Assembly (NCBI GenBank): GCA_963204915.1 | Contig: CAUJHS010000080.1 | Location: forward strand, 1-64,000 | Length of the DNA: 64,000 nucleotides | DNA from: Planctomycetota bacterium | GTDB lineage: Bacteria > Planctomycetota > Planctomycetia > Pirellulales > Pirellulaceae | Direction: 5' to 3' | Shown here: positions 28,101 through 37,155 of the stretch, piece by piece | Position numbering within the stretch: position 1 is the first letter of the stretch | Layout of the letters: each line of letters opens with the position of its first letter | Notes under the pieces: generated by a model | Seen by the model: the letters and a program-made list of their open reading frames with translations, nothing else | Told to the model about the DNA's origin: nothing | Database searches by the model: none | Position numbers and translations under genes: made by a program

Positions 28101-28861
28101 AATTGATACGTATACCGCACGAACACGTCGTTCGGTCCTGGCTGCACGAACACCGTGACGACGGCGGTGTCGGTGGTGTTGTCGGTGGTGTCGCGCACTT
28201 CATATACAAAGCGATCGCGGCCGAAGAAGTCGCGCGGGGGCGTGTAGGAGACGCTGTTGCCCACGCCGGCGCCTTGCACGCTGACGGTGCCGCCGAACTC
28301 CGTGGCGCTGGTGGCGCCCATGACGCCGCCCTGAAGCGTGCCGACGCGCGTGACCGTGACGAACCCGCTGGGCGAGTCGTTGGCCAGCACCGGCAGCGTA
28401 TTCAAGGTGCTGTTGGTGTCGATCGTGAAGGGGTCGTTGGGGTTGGTCAGGTCGAAGTTGTCATCGCGGGGCATGGCTTCGCCTTCGCCGCGAAGCTCAT
28501 AGATCACATCCAGCGCATCGCTGACCGACAGGAAGTTGTCGGCGTTCACGTCCACATACAACGATGCTCCTGCTCCGGCGCCTTCTTCGCCTTCGCCTCC
28601 CGCGGCCGCCAGAGCGCGAGGTCCGCCGTTGCGCAAGGCGGTAATGACGCCGAGCAAGTCGACCACGCTGGCTTTGCCGTCATCGTTGACATCGGGCGGG
28701 AAGGCGGCGTTGTGGAAGTCGCCGGCCATCAGGCGCCGCTCCTCCAACTGCTCGCTCCCCAAACGTCGTACCTGGCGCCGAGGCCGGTTGGCCGACGAGC
28801 GACGCCATAACGAGTGTAGACCCAACGCCCCACCGCGAGATTTGGAAAGGTTTCGCTTCAT
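25145..28861 (-). CDS. giant surface protein: LEPR motif, dockerin, cadherin-like and SdrD-like domains
   Basis: A 1238-residue protein. A basic N-terminus leads to LEERRLMA (39-46), the planctomycete LEPR-type motif that accompanies export of large surface proteins. A dockerin type I-like pair of calcium loops follows (DVNDDGKASVVDLL near 57 and DVNADNFLSVSDALDVI near 104), unusual in lying near the N-terminus. The middle has several bacterial cadherin-like/Big_9 repeats (VLANDSP, LLQNDTN, VLANDTDADGDPL, VLGNDIDPEGD, VLTNDA). An SdrD-B-like domain (VSGFVYTDEDSSRAMENDE) is followed by a C-terminal module ending GEYEGAVDQIFAAW. It is a calcium-binding adhesion or matrix protein by family. Its C-terminal module is shared with the next gene upstream. 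Confidence 0.85.
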   Translation of the reverse strand: MKRNLSKSRGGALGLHSLWRRSSANRPRRQVRRLGSEQLEERRLMAGDFHNAAFPPDVNDDGKASVVDLLGVITALRNGGPRALAAAGGEGEEGAGAGASLYVDVNADNFLSVSDALDVIYELRGEGEAMPRDDNFDLTNPNDPFTIDTNSTLNTLPVLANDSPSGFVTVTRVGTLQGGVMGATSATEFGGTVSVQGAGVGNSVSYTPPRDFFGRDRFVYEVRDTTDNTTDTAVVTVFVQPGPNDVFVRYTYQLFDPDTGLQITEVEQGETFGVRAFIQDVRDEAPPPDDRGVVQGYLDFTYDASRVTLLPDDPATNPNGFNREFFFGPDYQDIDENGDGTPDGTLANVDGFIVNGNMGLIDEAGAVQTFFANPETDPLGPNPVLFFEAVFQANTLGAVTFAGNAADVPEHQTVLSRPSQLDPVPTSAIDYGTLTVNVVAPRGAVADVFNVNEDAGPTTLALLQNDTNVNGTTPLVGTIIGLSSGAQQNQRTITLPSGSTVSINPGDLNVTYTPAANFDGTDVFTYTIRDGSGATDSASVTVNIIPANDAPNAVDDIFPRAGDPPILEGGAQITLDVLANDTDADGDPLTITAVTQPANGGSVQIAPNGLSLLYTPGNEPGETFTYTISDGALTDTATVTVNIVAFDQAVAVDVRLTDLAGNTLPMTGGLTQVNQGQQFRIEVSIQDLRPEEEAPLGLGIFSAFVDLVLSNPNIDIVGPVVFGPQYNNPDFRDPGDLSDLGISDVGSPQTDLFAGPLGAGPFVLFSVIVEADAFGTTVISTDPADEPGHEINLWDPPTALSPDDIRFDAETVMIVNPSAGTPVAVNDAYSVDAGTSLQITTRPQGVLGNDIDPEGDNTIQAFLTDSPDNGMLTLNANGTFTYTPNTGFFGTDTFRYRATDGGAPSNEAVVTITVGANAVDDVFTGNVNQVITGNVLTNDAVPAGSTVTLVDAPDRAANFTLNANGTFTYTPPLNQSFTDTFVYQVAGQTATVTIRVGTPAAAVSGFVYTDEDSSRAMENDERRLGRVTVTLRNNTTGQTFTTDTNAQGAYGFNNVPAGQYTISAEQPMFMIDGWDTVNGTSVVGDSMVINVNGTPQRVDFGELGLRAEFVTPRDFFGQADRNGFQIATNAGSALGNEHWFSFLDGWDNFARAEATVSPDGSTATIRVTTAGGQVFTLANINIDSDPRVRLMGRMGNGVVLRFEGTPAQFSAAAGAAQAAEGEAEGEYEGAVDQIFAAW

Positions 28862-29087
28862 CTGTCAGAGAAGTTGGAAAGTGACCGGCGCAGCGCCACC
28901 CACCGCAGGGAGTAACTCGACCCCGTGGCGGCGACTGGCCGCAAGCGCTGATTTCCGGCGAACCGGAGATTAGTTTCCTTCGATAGGCGGCGCGCCTTCA
29001 GGCTCGCCGCTCCCAATACCCCATTTCACATCACCCCTACGCGCCTCGTGTCAGCCACGAGGCTGCGACTACCGCACACTTTATGTC

Positions 29088-32000
29088 TCAGTTGTTTTCA
29101 GCAAAAATCGCGTCGACTGCGTCGGCGTACTCGCCCTCGCCATTTCCTTGCACGGGCGTGAAGCCGTAGTCAGTAGGCGAACCCGAGAGCCGCAACAAGT
29201 AACCGCCGGCGCCGTTATCGCCAATGATCTTGACCATTGCTCCGGTGCCGCCGTTGAGTGGCGTGTTGACCGGCACGGTGGCGGTCATCAGCTGACCATC
29301 GGACAACCGCGTGGCGCGAATTGTGGCGAACATGCGGTTCTGCGACAGCTCAATCGTCGGCATGGCGAAGTTCTCCCAGCCATTGCCGGTCGCGGGCAGC
29401 ACGAAGCCTGCATCACGGTCGCCGTCGTTGTCTTCATCCAGTCCGATCGAGGCCAAGGCCGTACCCGAGGCCTGACTGCCTTGAGCGATAATATCGGCCA
29501 GCGACACAAACCGTGGATCAAGGCCAAGCACCGAGAAGTTGTTCTCGACCGAAGCCACGTCGCCCAGTTCCGGAATGAAAATCATGATCTGGTTGATCGT
29601 GTTACCATTCGCGTCGACGGGAGCCATGGCGGTTGTTCCCGGGGGAAGCGCGCCGCCCGTGGTGTTGCGGTCGTCCGTCGTGCTGGCGGTCTCTGGGCCG
29701 TCGACCATGAAGGGCACGCCGTCGACGCTCAGCTTATATCCCGCCCCATTGCTGGGCGGCAAGTTGGTGAACACGTAACGACCGGTGGCGTCGGTTTTCA
29801 CGGTGCGCGTGACGGTGTTCCCTTGCAAGTCGACGCCGGTGAGCGTGACTTCGACATTACCGAGACCCGGCTCATAGGACGGAGAGCGAACGCCGTTGCC
29901 CTTATTGTTATTACCCGCGTTCAGGTCTTTCTCGTGGTATACGTAGCCGCTGATCGTGCTGGGAATAAACGCGACCACGTTCACCGTAACGGTGGCGGTG
30001 TCGGTGCCGCCGTTGCCGTCGCTGACGGTATAAGTGAAGGTTTCGGTTCCATCAAACCCGTTGGCGTGCCGATACCGGACGCCGGCTCCGCCTGGTAGGA
30101 TCTCGATGGTACCGCCAGCGCTGCCTTGGGTAACGGCGCTCACCGTGAGCGTGTCGCCGTCAATGTCGGTGTCGTTCGCCAGCACGGTCAGGTTCTGGAA
30201 CAACCCGTTCTCCTGGTCGAGCGAGAACGTGTCATCCACTGCATTCGGCGCATCGTTCACGCCCGTCACGGTCACGTTGACCGTGCCCGTGGCGCTTTGG
30301 TTCGAAGCGTCACGCACGGTGTAGGTGAAGGAATCGGTGGCTTGCTCGCCCACACTGAGGGCTTGCAGCGTGGCCGAGCCGCGCGGATCGTAGCTGAACG
30401 TGCCGTTGGCGTTGACGGTGACGGTGGCGCCTGCCGCCGTGGTGATGGTTGCGGCGGTGAAGGTCAACACCTCGTTCTGATCGGGGTCGACCACCAGACT
30501 CGAAAGATTGTTGTTGCCTCCGGTCAATGTCGTCGCCACGGCGTCTTCCGTGGTGGTCACGGCGCCGTTGCCCGCGGCCGGAACGTCGTTCACACCTTGG
30601 ACCGTCAAGGACACTACTGCCGTGTCGGTGGCGCCGGCGTTGTCGGTGGCGGTGTAGGTGAAGGTGTCGGGAAGTGTTTGCCCGGCGCCGAGCGCTCCAA
30701 TTTGAGCCGAAGCGCGAGGATCGTAACTGAAGCTGCCGTCGGCGTTGATCATCACGGTTGCGCCGAGAGTGCTGGTGACCGTCGCGCGCACCGCGGCGAC
30801 GGTTTGCAGGTCGGGGTCGGTGTCGTTCGCCAACACGCCCGGCGCTGCTTGATTAAACACCTGATTGCCGGGAACGGGGGTCGCGATCGTGTCGTCATTG
30901 GCCACCACGCCGTCGTTGTCCACATTCACCACCGTGATGGTGACGGTCGCCGTCGAGGGACGGTTGTCCGGATCGCCCGCGGTTTCCGAAGTGTCATCGT
31001 CAATCGTGTAGGTGAAGGTGTCGGTCCCCACGAAGTTCGGATTCGGCGGCGTGTACTGTACTTGCTGCGCGTTGAAGGCGCCGCCCTGCGTCGGGTCGTA
31101 CGTGACCATACCGCCGCGATCGGTCGCCACCGTGATCGGCCCAGCGCCCACCGCCTGACCTTGCAAAGCCGAGATGCGCGTGTTCACGGCGCCGGCGTCC
31201 GGTTCGGTCTGATCGTTATCGGTAATGGTGAGGTTGTTGTTCGTCGTGCCTTCGTTCACGCTCTCCGCATCGGGCGTAGCGCGGAGCAATTGGCCGATGA
31301 CTTCAATGGTGACCGTGGCCGTGTCCGAACCGCCTTTGCCATCGCTTACGGTGTAATCGAAGGTGACAACTCCTTCAAACCCGGTGGCGGGCGTGTACGT
31401 GAAGCTGCCATTCGCGCCTGGGGTGAGTGTGCCGCTGGCGGGGTTCGTATTCGAGGTGACGCTGAGCACATCGCCCGTGTCGGGGTCGGTGTCGTTCGTC
31501 AACACGTTGAACGTGACCGGAGTATCAACCGGCGTTTCGACCATGTCGTCCACAGCGGTCGGAGCGTCGTTCACGCCTTGAATCGAAAGCGTCACAACGG
31601 CCGAATCCATGGCGCCGGCTTTGTCGGAGATCGTGTAGTTGAACGTATCGGTCAGCGTTTGCCCGGCGCCGACGCTTTGGTAGGCGGCCACGCCGCGCGG
31701 ATCGTACGAAAAACTGCCGTCGGCCGCCACGGTAATCGCCACGCCGCGAGCCGTCATATCATCGGCGTCGGTGACGGTGATGCGATCATTCCGCGGGTTA
31801 GTGGGCGCCAGGTTGGGGTCGATGTCGGCGTCCGTATCGTTCGCCAGCACGCCAGGCGCAGGCACCGTCAACACCGCATTGGCTGGACCCGTGAAGGTAT
31901 CGTTGTTCGCCATGGGCGCGTCGGCCACGTTCGTGACCGTGACCGTAGCCGTGCCGGTGTCGGTCACGCCGCCGGGATACGTGATCGTGTAAGTAAAGGT

Positions 32001-33212
32001 GTCCGTGCCGAAGAAGTTGTCATCGGGCCGGTATTGCACCATACCGTTCATCACGGAAGCCGTGCCGCGGGGCGGATCGCTCACGCTGGTCAAGGTCGGT
32101 GCGCCGGGCACGCTGATTTGCACCGTGTCGGTGGCGAACATGATGTCGGTTTCCGCCACGCCTTGCCCGTTGCGGTTTTCGCCGGCAGCCGACTCTACAA
32201 ACAACAACACCACCTGCCCGGTGGCGTTGACGAAAGTGGTCATAATGTTTTGCGTGCCGCTGGCCGACGTATCATTGCCCAGCACATCGATCATCGAGGT
32301 GGCGTCTTCGTTCACCGTGGCGAAGTCATCCACCGCACCCACTTGGAAGGGAATCGTCGCAAAGGTGAACTGATCCTCGCCCGGCGGGACAAGCAAGTTC
32401 GCCACGGCGCCGTTGATGCGAATTTTGCCTTCGCCCACGCGCTGGTCGAGCACCGACAAGTCCTGGTTGGCGTAGGTCGGTCCGAACCGCGAAGCCGCAG
32501 AACCCGCCGAGAGGAACTGCGGCAGAGGAATCCCCGACAAGTCCGGGTTGTACATCAAGTCGGTCACGGCGGCGAACACGCCGCGGTCTTCAATCGGTTC
32601 GCCTGTTTGATCGTCAAAATTGTTGGGGTTGGGGTCCATGGCCCGCAGGTCTTGAATCAGCACGTTCACGTTGTACGTGCCGCCTACGGTTACGGTGCTG
32701 GTCGTTGAAATTTCGGGCATGAGGGCCACCACGTCGCCCGCTTCGCCTTCAGCCCGCAACGCCTGAATGACCTGGAGCGCATCGGTCATCGAGAGATAGT
32801 TGTCGCCGGTCACGTCGACATACACGCGGCGCTGCGCTGCGGCGGGGTCTTCCCCTTCGCCGCCCATGCTCGAAAGACTGCCAATGCCGAAGTTCCGCAA
32901 CGCCGAGACGACTTCCCGCAAGTCGTTCGCCGAGTTGATCATGTTGGCGTCAACGTCGGTCGGTTTGTGGTGGTTATGATTGGGCGCGACTGGATTAAAG
33001 GCTCGCTCTCCCGCCACCCATTGATACGCTGCCAGAGGCGACTCGAATGCCGGCGCCGCCACGTCGGCCGCCATGAGCACGCGATCTTCTAATCGCTCGG
33101 AGTTTAACCGGCGAAATGTTTGACGGCTTCCTGCCGCCACGCCCAATTGCGTGCGGCGCTTCCCAAACAGCGAACGTCGGCTCTTTTGGGCTGTGCGGCG
33201 TACCTTCTTCAT
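29088..33212 (-). CDS. giant surface protein: LEPR motif, dockerin, cadherin-like repeats (paralogue)
   Basis: A 1374-residue protein with the same plan as its downstream neighbour. LEDRVLMA lies near residue 40. Two calcium-loop-like segments (DVDANMINSANDLREVV and DVTGDNYLSMTDALQVI) surround GGEGED. Cadherin-like/Big_9 repeats recur with VLANDTD at least four times, with TDTFTYTI-type strands. An SdrD-B-like domain (ISGYVYHEKDLNAGNNNKGNG) precedes a module ending GEGEYADAVDAIFAENN. The ATG at 33212 (MKKVRRTAQ) is preferred over an open extension of 31 codons lacking basic signal character. Both genes run in the same direction, 226 bases apart, and may be an operon. A role at the cell surface is inferred. 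Confidence 0.83.
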   Translation of the reverse strand: MKKVRRTAQKSRRSLFGKRRTQLGVAAGSRQTFRRLNSERLEDRVLMAADVAAPAFESPLAAYQWVAGERAFNPVAPNHNHHKPTDVDANMINSANDLREVVSALRNFGIGSLSSMGGEGEDPAAAQRRVYVDVTGDNYLSMTDALQVIQALRAEGEAGDVVALMPEISTTSTVTVGGTYNVNVLIQDLRAMDPNPNNFDDQTGEPIEDRGVFAAVTDLMYNPDLSGIPLPQFLSAGSAASRFGPTYANQDLSVLDQRVGEGKIRINGAVANLLVPPGEDQFTFATIPFQVGAVDDFATVNEDATSMIDVLGNDTSASGTQNIMTTFVNATGQVVLLFVESAAGENRNGQGVAETDIMFATDTVQISVPGAPTLTSVSDPPRGTASVMNGMVQYRPDDNFFGTDTFTYTITYPGGVTDTGTATVTVTNVADAPMANNDTFTGPANAVLTVPAPGVLANDTDADIDPNLAPTNPRNDRITVTDADDMTARGVAITVAADGSFSYDPRGVAAYQSVGAGQTLTDTFNYTISDKAGAMDSAVVTLSIQGVNDAPTAVDDMVETPVDTPVTFNVLTNDTDPDTGDVLSVTSNTNPASGTLTPGANGSFTYTPATGFEGVVTFDYTVSDGKGGSDTATVTIEVIGQLLRATPDAESVNEGTTNNNLTITDNDQTEPDAGAVNTRISALQGQAVGAGPITVATDRGGMVTYDPTQGGAFNAQQVQYTPPNPNFVGTDTFTYTIDDDTSETAGDPDNRPSTATVTITVVNVDNDGVVANDDTIATPVPGNQVFNQAAPGVLANDTDPDLQTVAAVRATVTSTLGATVMINADGSFSYDPRASAQIGALGAGQTLPDTFTYTATDNAGATDTAVVSLTVQGVNDVPAAGNGAVTTTEDAVATTLTGGNNNLSSLVVDPDQNEVLTFTAATITTAAGATVTVNANGTFSYDPRGSATLQALSVGEQATDSFTYTVRDASNQSATGTVNVTVTGVNDAPNAVDDTFSLDQENGLFQNLTVLANDTDIDGDTLTVSAVTQGSAGGTIEILPGGAGVRYRHANGFDGTETFTYTVSDGNGGTDTATVTVNVVAFIPSTISGYVYHEKDLNAGNNNKGNGVRSPSYEPGLGNVEVTLTGVDLQGNTVTRTVKTDATGRYVFTNLPPSNGAGYKLSVDGVPFMVDGPETASTTDDRNTTGGALPPGTTAMAPVDANGNTINQIMIFIPELGDVASVENNFSVLGLDPRFVSLADIIAQGSQASGTALASIGLDEDNDGDRDAGFVLPATGNGWENFAMPTIELSQNRMFATIRATRLSDGQLMTATVPVNTPLNGGTGAMVKIIGDNGAGGYLLRLSGSPTDYGFTPVQGNGEGEYADAVDAIFAENN

Positions 33213-34310
33213 ATAATCGATTCGCAATACAAAGACTGGGGGGCGGGGATGTGGTCGCGTGACGAAAACCCCAACAAGTCGGTCTCTCGCGCCCTGGCGA
33301 ACCACAAAATCCAGAAGGAAACAACGACTAATACGACAATAAGAAGCGCGCGCAGATGGAAAAGTTCCTCGCAGTCAAGAACATTTTCCAGCCGAATGCA
33401 ACGCCCTCGCTGCCCGTCCTCGGCAGAATCTAAACTAATTGAGGATTTCGCATTTTCAAGACGATTTCCTTTAAGTTAGCACCTTAACCCATCTTACCTA
33501 GACTAACAACTAAAATCGCCTCTCCTACTCGACTTTTTCGCGAATTTTGCCAACCTGGGCTTGACTGCAATGTCCTTATAACGGGTCGTTTGTTCATCCA
33601 TCTTTGGTGGGGTATGCGCTGCATAACCTCAATGGCGCGGCCCTTTATCGTGTTTGAATCGCGCCGTTGAAGTGTGATAACGCTTAGGACAAACCGGCGA
33701 GACATCCAAAAAAATCGGCTTGGTATCGGAACCAATCGGTGACTCGGGCATCCAAATACTTCGCATGGCCGGTGAGTAAGCGGAATAACACATCTAGCCG
33801 GCCTTCCTTTCCACTCTTGAGCGACCGCCGGCATGGCCCGGTAGCGGTGTAATTCATCGTTACGTCGGCGGTCGCTCAAGGGTGGCCGGGGAAATGACGG
33901 TTCGCGGCGTGACAGTCGTCTTTTCACAGACTACTATGCAAATAGCCTGATTGCGGCGTTTTACCTCAAACGCCCACCCTTCTGCGGCCACGCAATGCGT
34001 TTTTGCGGTTTATTCGCCATAACCCGTCTTGTCGAGAGTCGCATTTCCTTGTTGCGGGCGTCGTATGCCAGGAAACTTGTCTACTTCGCGGCTCTCGCCC
34101 GAAATAAGTTTTGTTCTTCGACAATCTTCGTCTTGTTCCCTATCCCGTGGCGAGCCGGTGCCACGCTGCAACGCCCTACCTCGTCCTGGTCCGTTTTTTG
34201 AGCAATGAATCCCGCGCATCGGCACGAAGAAACTTTGTTCCACTGACCCGACGGGGCAGTTCGCGGTTTTCCTCGAATTTCGTGTATATTCACTGAGTCA
34301 CCTGCGTTTC
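33213..34310. other. 1.1-kb non-coding region between divergent surface-protein genes
   Basis: Divergent intergenic region with more AT than the flanking genes. It contains the inverted repeat at 33811-33885. Several short open frames occur (for example 33484-33927 minus) but none has a recognisable domain or a good ribosome binding site. TATATT at 34285-34290 lies 20 bases before the metalloprotease ATG, without a good -35 box. No tRNA or rRNA was seen. Small RNAs cannot be excluded. Confidence 0.45.
33811..33885. repeat. 20-bp-armed inverted repeat (palindromic element)
   Basis: The arms at 33811-33830 and 33866-33885 match at 19 of 20 bases, including a perfect TTGAGCGACCGCCG core. A 35-base spacer separates them. 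No transposase is near. It could be a REP/MITE-like element, a regulatory stem-loop or part of an RNA. Confidence 0.6.
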
Positions 34311-37043
34311 ATGCGATTTCCTTTTCCTTGGCAATGGCGAAGTAAACCCTGCAGGCAGGCCCCTCGGCGGCATAGGCGCCGTGTTGGCCGGTCACTGTCC
34401 GCACATTGCCTGGAATCGCTAGAAAAACGCTGTGTTTTTAGCGGTTTGCCCTACGGCGCCACGCCGGAGGACACCGGCGAGTTTCTTTTGGGCGATGTTC
34501 ATGTGAACGTCGTGCTGCTGGAGTCGAATGGACAGATTGACGCCAGCACCGAGAACTGGACCCCCGCGCTCATTGCCGAGACGAAGCAAAAGGTGGAAGC
34601 CGGTGTGAATTGGTGGAAGGACCTGCTGGCTGAGCAGAACTCGGTGCACGAGTTGAACTTCCACTTCGACTACACCTTCGCCGACACGCCCTTCCAGACG
34701 GCCTACGAACCGATCTCACGCATCTCGCAGAATTTTTCCCTATGGGTGGGTGAGTTCCTGGATCACGTTGGTTTTGGCGACCTAGGCAACGGCGACGCCG
34801 GCATCAATCGGGGAATTCGCGCGTTTAACCATTCGCAGCGCGTCGAGTCTGATTCCGATTGGTCGTTCACGGTTTTTGTGGTCAACTCGCACGCCGATCC
34901 TGACGGTCGTTTTGCAGCGTATAACCAGGACGACGTCAACCACCAGAACCCGACCGACTTTACCCGAGCGTTCGCGTTCGCCGGGGGGCGGTTCTTTGTG
35001 GTTCCTGCCACAAGGCCGACGAGCGCCTACGCGCACGAGTTCGGGCACATGTTCTTTGCTCTCGATGAACATTCGGGAGGCGCTTCCTACACGGCCCGGC
35101 GCGGCTACTACAACACGCAAAACCTGAACGGCAGCGTTGGTCATCCGAACTCGTCGAGCCGCGTAACCAGCATTATGGACGCCCACGAGCCGGCGTTCCC
35201 GATTCACGCCATATCGCCCAGTGCGGCCGAGATGGTCGGTTGGCGCGATTCGGACAGTGATGGAATCTTTGACGTACTGGATGTGCCTCTGCAATTGACG
35301 GGCTCGGGCGCGGTGGATGCCATTACGGGCAAATATCGCTTTGTCGGCCAGGCGGAAGTGGGCGTGCTGCGCAACTTGAACCAAGCCAGCCTGCTTAGCG
35401 ACGTAACGATCAACGAGGTCAGCCGCGTGCAATACCGCATCGACGGCGGACCGTGGACCGACGCGGTTGAGCCGCATGCGCACCAGGTCGACTTGGATTT
35501 TTCATTTGATGTTCCTTCGGGCGAGCACAGCATCGAAATTCGCGCTCTGGACGACGCCACGAATGAGCCAGGCGAAACCGGAGTGATGTCAGCGGTGTTT
35601 CAAGGCAGCACCACAGATCCGTCCTCCACCGCCCGACCCGGTTTGAATGGTTTTGTGTGGGATGACGAAGATCAGGACGGCGTGCGCGATGCGAACGAAG
35701 CCCTGCTGGCCGGCTGGACCGTCGAAGTGCGCAGCGCCGCAGGTTTGCCGCTCAACCTGGTCACGACCGTTGAGCCCGACGACCACGCCGACGATCAAAA
35801 CATTACCAACGCGTACCCCGAGGTCAAGCTAACCGCCTCCGGCACGGGCGTGTCGTCGAACGCCGTAAGCGTTCGCGCCGATGCGGACGCCTCGACCGGC
35901 TCCAAGGTGTTCGCCCAGCAAACCTATTCGCTTAGCGGCGCCGTCTGGTCGACGGAGTGGGTTGGCACGCAGCGGCAACTCTACATGGAGTTCTCCGAGC
36001 CGGTCACAACCGTCAGCATCGACGCAATTGCCAACAGCGCCGGCGATTACGGTCGATTGGAGCTATACAACGCCAACCTCCAATTGATCGACCGCGTCAC
36101 GACGGGACCGCTCGCGGAAGGGCAGTCGACCACGATGACCCTTGGCCGGCCAACCGCGGAGATTAAATACGCGGTCGCCACGGGACACGCCAACACCACG
36201 GTGCTGCTCGATCGTTTACGTTTCGGCGCCGAGACGACCTTCACCACCGACGCCAACGGCGCCTGGCATGCGCCGCATTTGGACGAAGGCGATTTCACCG
36301 TGCGCGTGTCGCCCCCGTCGGGTTGGCAACCGGCCGCTGCGGGCGGCGGCTCGCAAGCCGTTTCGCTCGCTTCGGGCGAGACGGTCGAAGGCGTCAATTT
36401 CGCCTTTGTGTACGTTGGCCCCGTGTGGCACAACGTCGATTTGCCGGCCGATGTGGACCGCGATGGCGTGATCACAACGCTGGATCTGTTGAAGGTGGTG
36501 CAGTACCTGCGCGAAAATGGCATTGGCGCGCCCGAAGGCGAGCCCGATGACGACGATCCGCGCGTCGATGTGAAGGGCGATGGGGTGATCGCCTTGAGCG
36601 ATCTCTTGATCGTCATTCAAGCGTTGCGGCTTCAAATCGAACAACAAGGCGGCGGTGGCGAAGGCGAATCGCTCGCCGCTTGGGCGGTAACGCCCGAGGG
36701 GACGCCTTCCGGGCTTCCGCCGGCCGAACCCGAAGTTGACGCGCCGGCGCTGGGAGCCCGCAGCACCGAGCCGTCGTTCGTTGCGGCAGAGGCCAACGTT
36801 TTCTTCCCGGCCGCTTCGGCGATTGACCGCCGTGCGTTGAGCGAAGAAGAAGTTGATTTGAATGCGCCTCCTGCCGTGGGGCCATTCGTGCAGCTCCTGC
36901 CGACCGCGGAGCGTTCTCCCGGTGGAGTCCCTGGGCTTGATTCGCAGCGTTGGCGCGGGAAAGCAGCGCAGGCGCCATCGCTGGAAGACGCTTTGGAGGC
37001 GATTGCCGGCGATGTGTGCATCGCCTGGGACGCCACATCCTAA
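34311..37043 (+). CDS. dockerin-containing zinc-metalloprotease-like surface protein
   Basis: A 910-residue protein. A basic N-terminus leads to LESLEKRCVFSG (34-45), a divergent LEPR-type motif. The catalytic-type domain spans about 55-310, with YAHEFGHMFFALDEH (HEFGH 242-246, then Asp252), an HExxH-x5-D arrangement, and a later SIMDAH that could be the Met-turn. A beta-rich region follows, then an SdrD-B-like domain (GFVWDDEDQDGVRDANEALLAG, about 443-560). A dockerin type I pair occupies about 713-775 (DVDRDGVITTLDLL and DVKGDGVIALSDLL). The final part is Pro/Ala/Glu-rich. It is divergent from the two cadherin-like genes. A secreted protease that docks to surface proteins is a reasonable inference; the cohesin partner is not in this window. 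Confidence 0.8.
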   Translation: MRFPFPWQWRSKPCRQAPRRHRRRVGRSLSAHCLESLEKRCVFSGLPYGATPEDTGEFLLGDVHVNVVLLESNGQIDASTENWTPALIAETKQKVEAGVNWWKDLLAEQNSVHELNFHFDYTFADTPFQTAYEPISRISQNFSLWVGEFLDHVGFGDLGNGDAGINRGIRAFNHSQRVESDSDWSFTVFVVNSHADPDGRFAAYNQDDVNHQNPTDFTRAFAFAGGRFFVVPATRPTSAYAHEFGHMFFALDEHSGGASYTARRGYYNTQNLNGSVGHPNSSSRVTSIMDAHEPAFPIHAISPSAAEMVGWRDSDSDGIFDVLDVPLQLTGSGAVDAITGKYRFVGQAEVGVLRNLNQASLLSDVTINEVSRVQYRIDGGPWTDAVEPHAHQVDLDFSFDVPSGEHSIEIRALDDATNEPGETGVMSAVFQGSTTDPSSTARPGLNGFVWDDEDQDGVRDANEALLAGWTVEVRSAAGLPLNLVTTVEPDDHADDQNITNAYPEVKLTASGTGVSSNAVSVRADADASTGSKVFAQQTYSLSGAVWSTEWVGTQRQLYMEFSEPVTTVSIDAIANSAGDYGRLELYNANLQLIDRVTTGPLAEGQSTTMTLGRPTAEIKYAVATGHANTTVLLDRLRFGAETTFTTDANGAWHAPHLDEGDFTVRVSPPSGWQPAAAGGGSQAVSLASGETVEGVNFAFVYVGPVWHNVDLPADVDRDGVITTLDLLKVVQYLRENGIGAPEGEPDDDDPRVDVKGDGVIALSDLLIVIQALRLQIEQQGGGGEGESLAAWAVTPEGTPSGLPPAEPEVDAPALGARSTEPSFVAAEANVFFPAASAIDRRALSEEEVDLNAPPAVGPFVQLLPTAERSPGGVPGLDSQRWRGKAAQAPSLEDALEAIAGDVCIAWDATS

Positions 37044-37155
37044 TCAGGTGGGAGACGCTCCGTCGCTTTGGCGTTCTCCACCGTGTTTTTCGCTTGCGTT
37101 TGCGCCGCCGTCTCGCGCGGATCGGCGATCACGCCGTGAATTATGGAAAACTTGC

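Noticed and set aside
25448-28810. Plus-strand frames of 374, 310 and 394 codons opposite the 1238-residue gene
   Set aside because: Arg/His/Val-rich shadows without ribosome binding sites or domains.
30126-32708. 860-codon open frame on the plus strand opposite the cadherin-like gene
   Set aside because: Antisense shadow of a GC-rich repetitive gene; the product is Arg/His/Val-rich without any domain, and the minus-strand protein has clear repeats.
33484-33927. 147-codon minus-strand frame in the 1.1-kb gap
   Set aside because: Product is Arg/Pro/Ser-rich without domain or ribosome binding site, and the frame runs across the inverted repeat.
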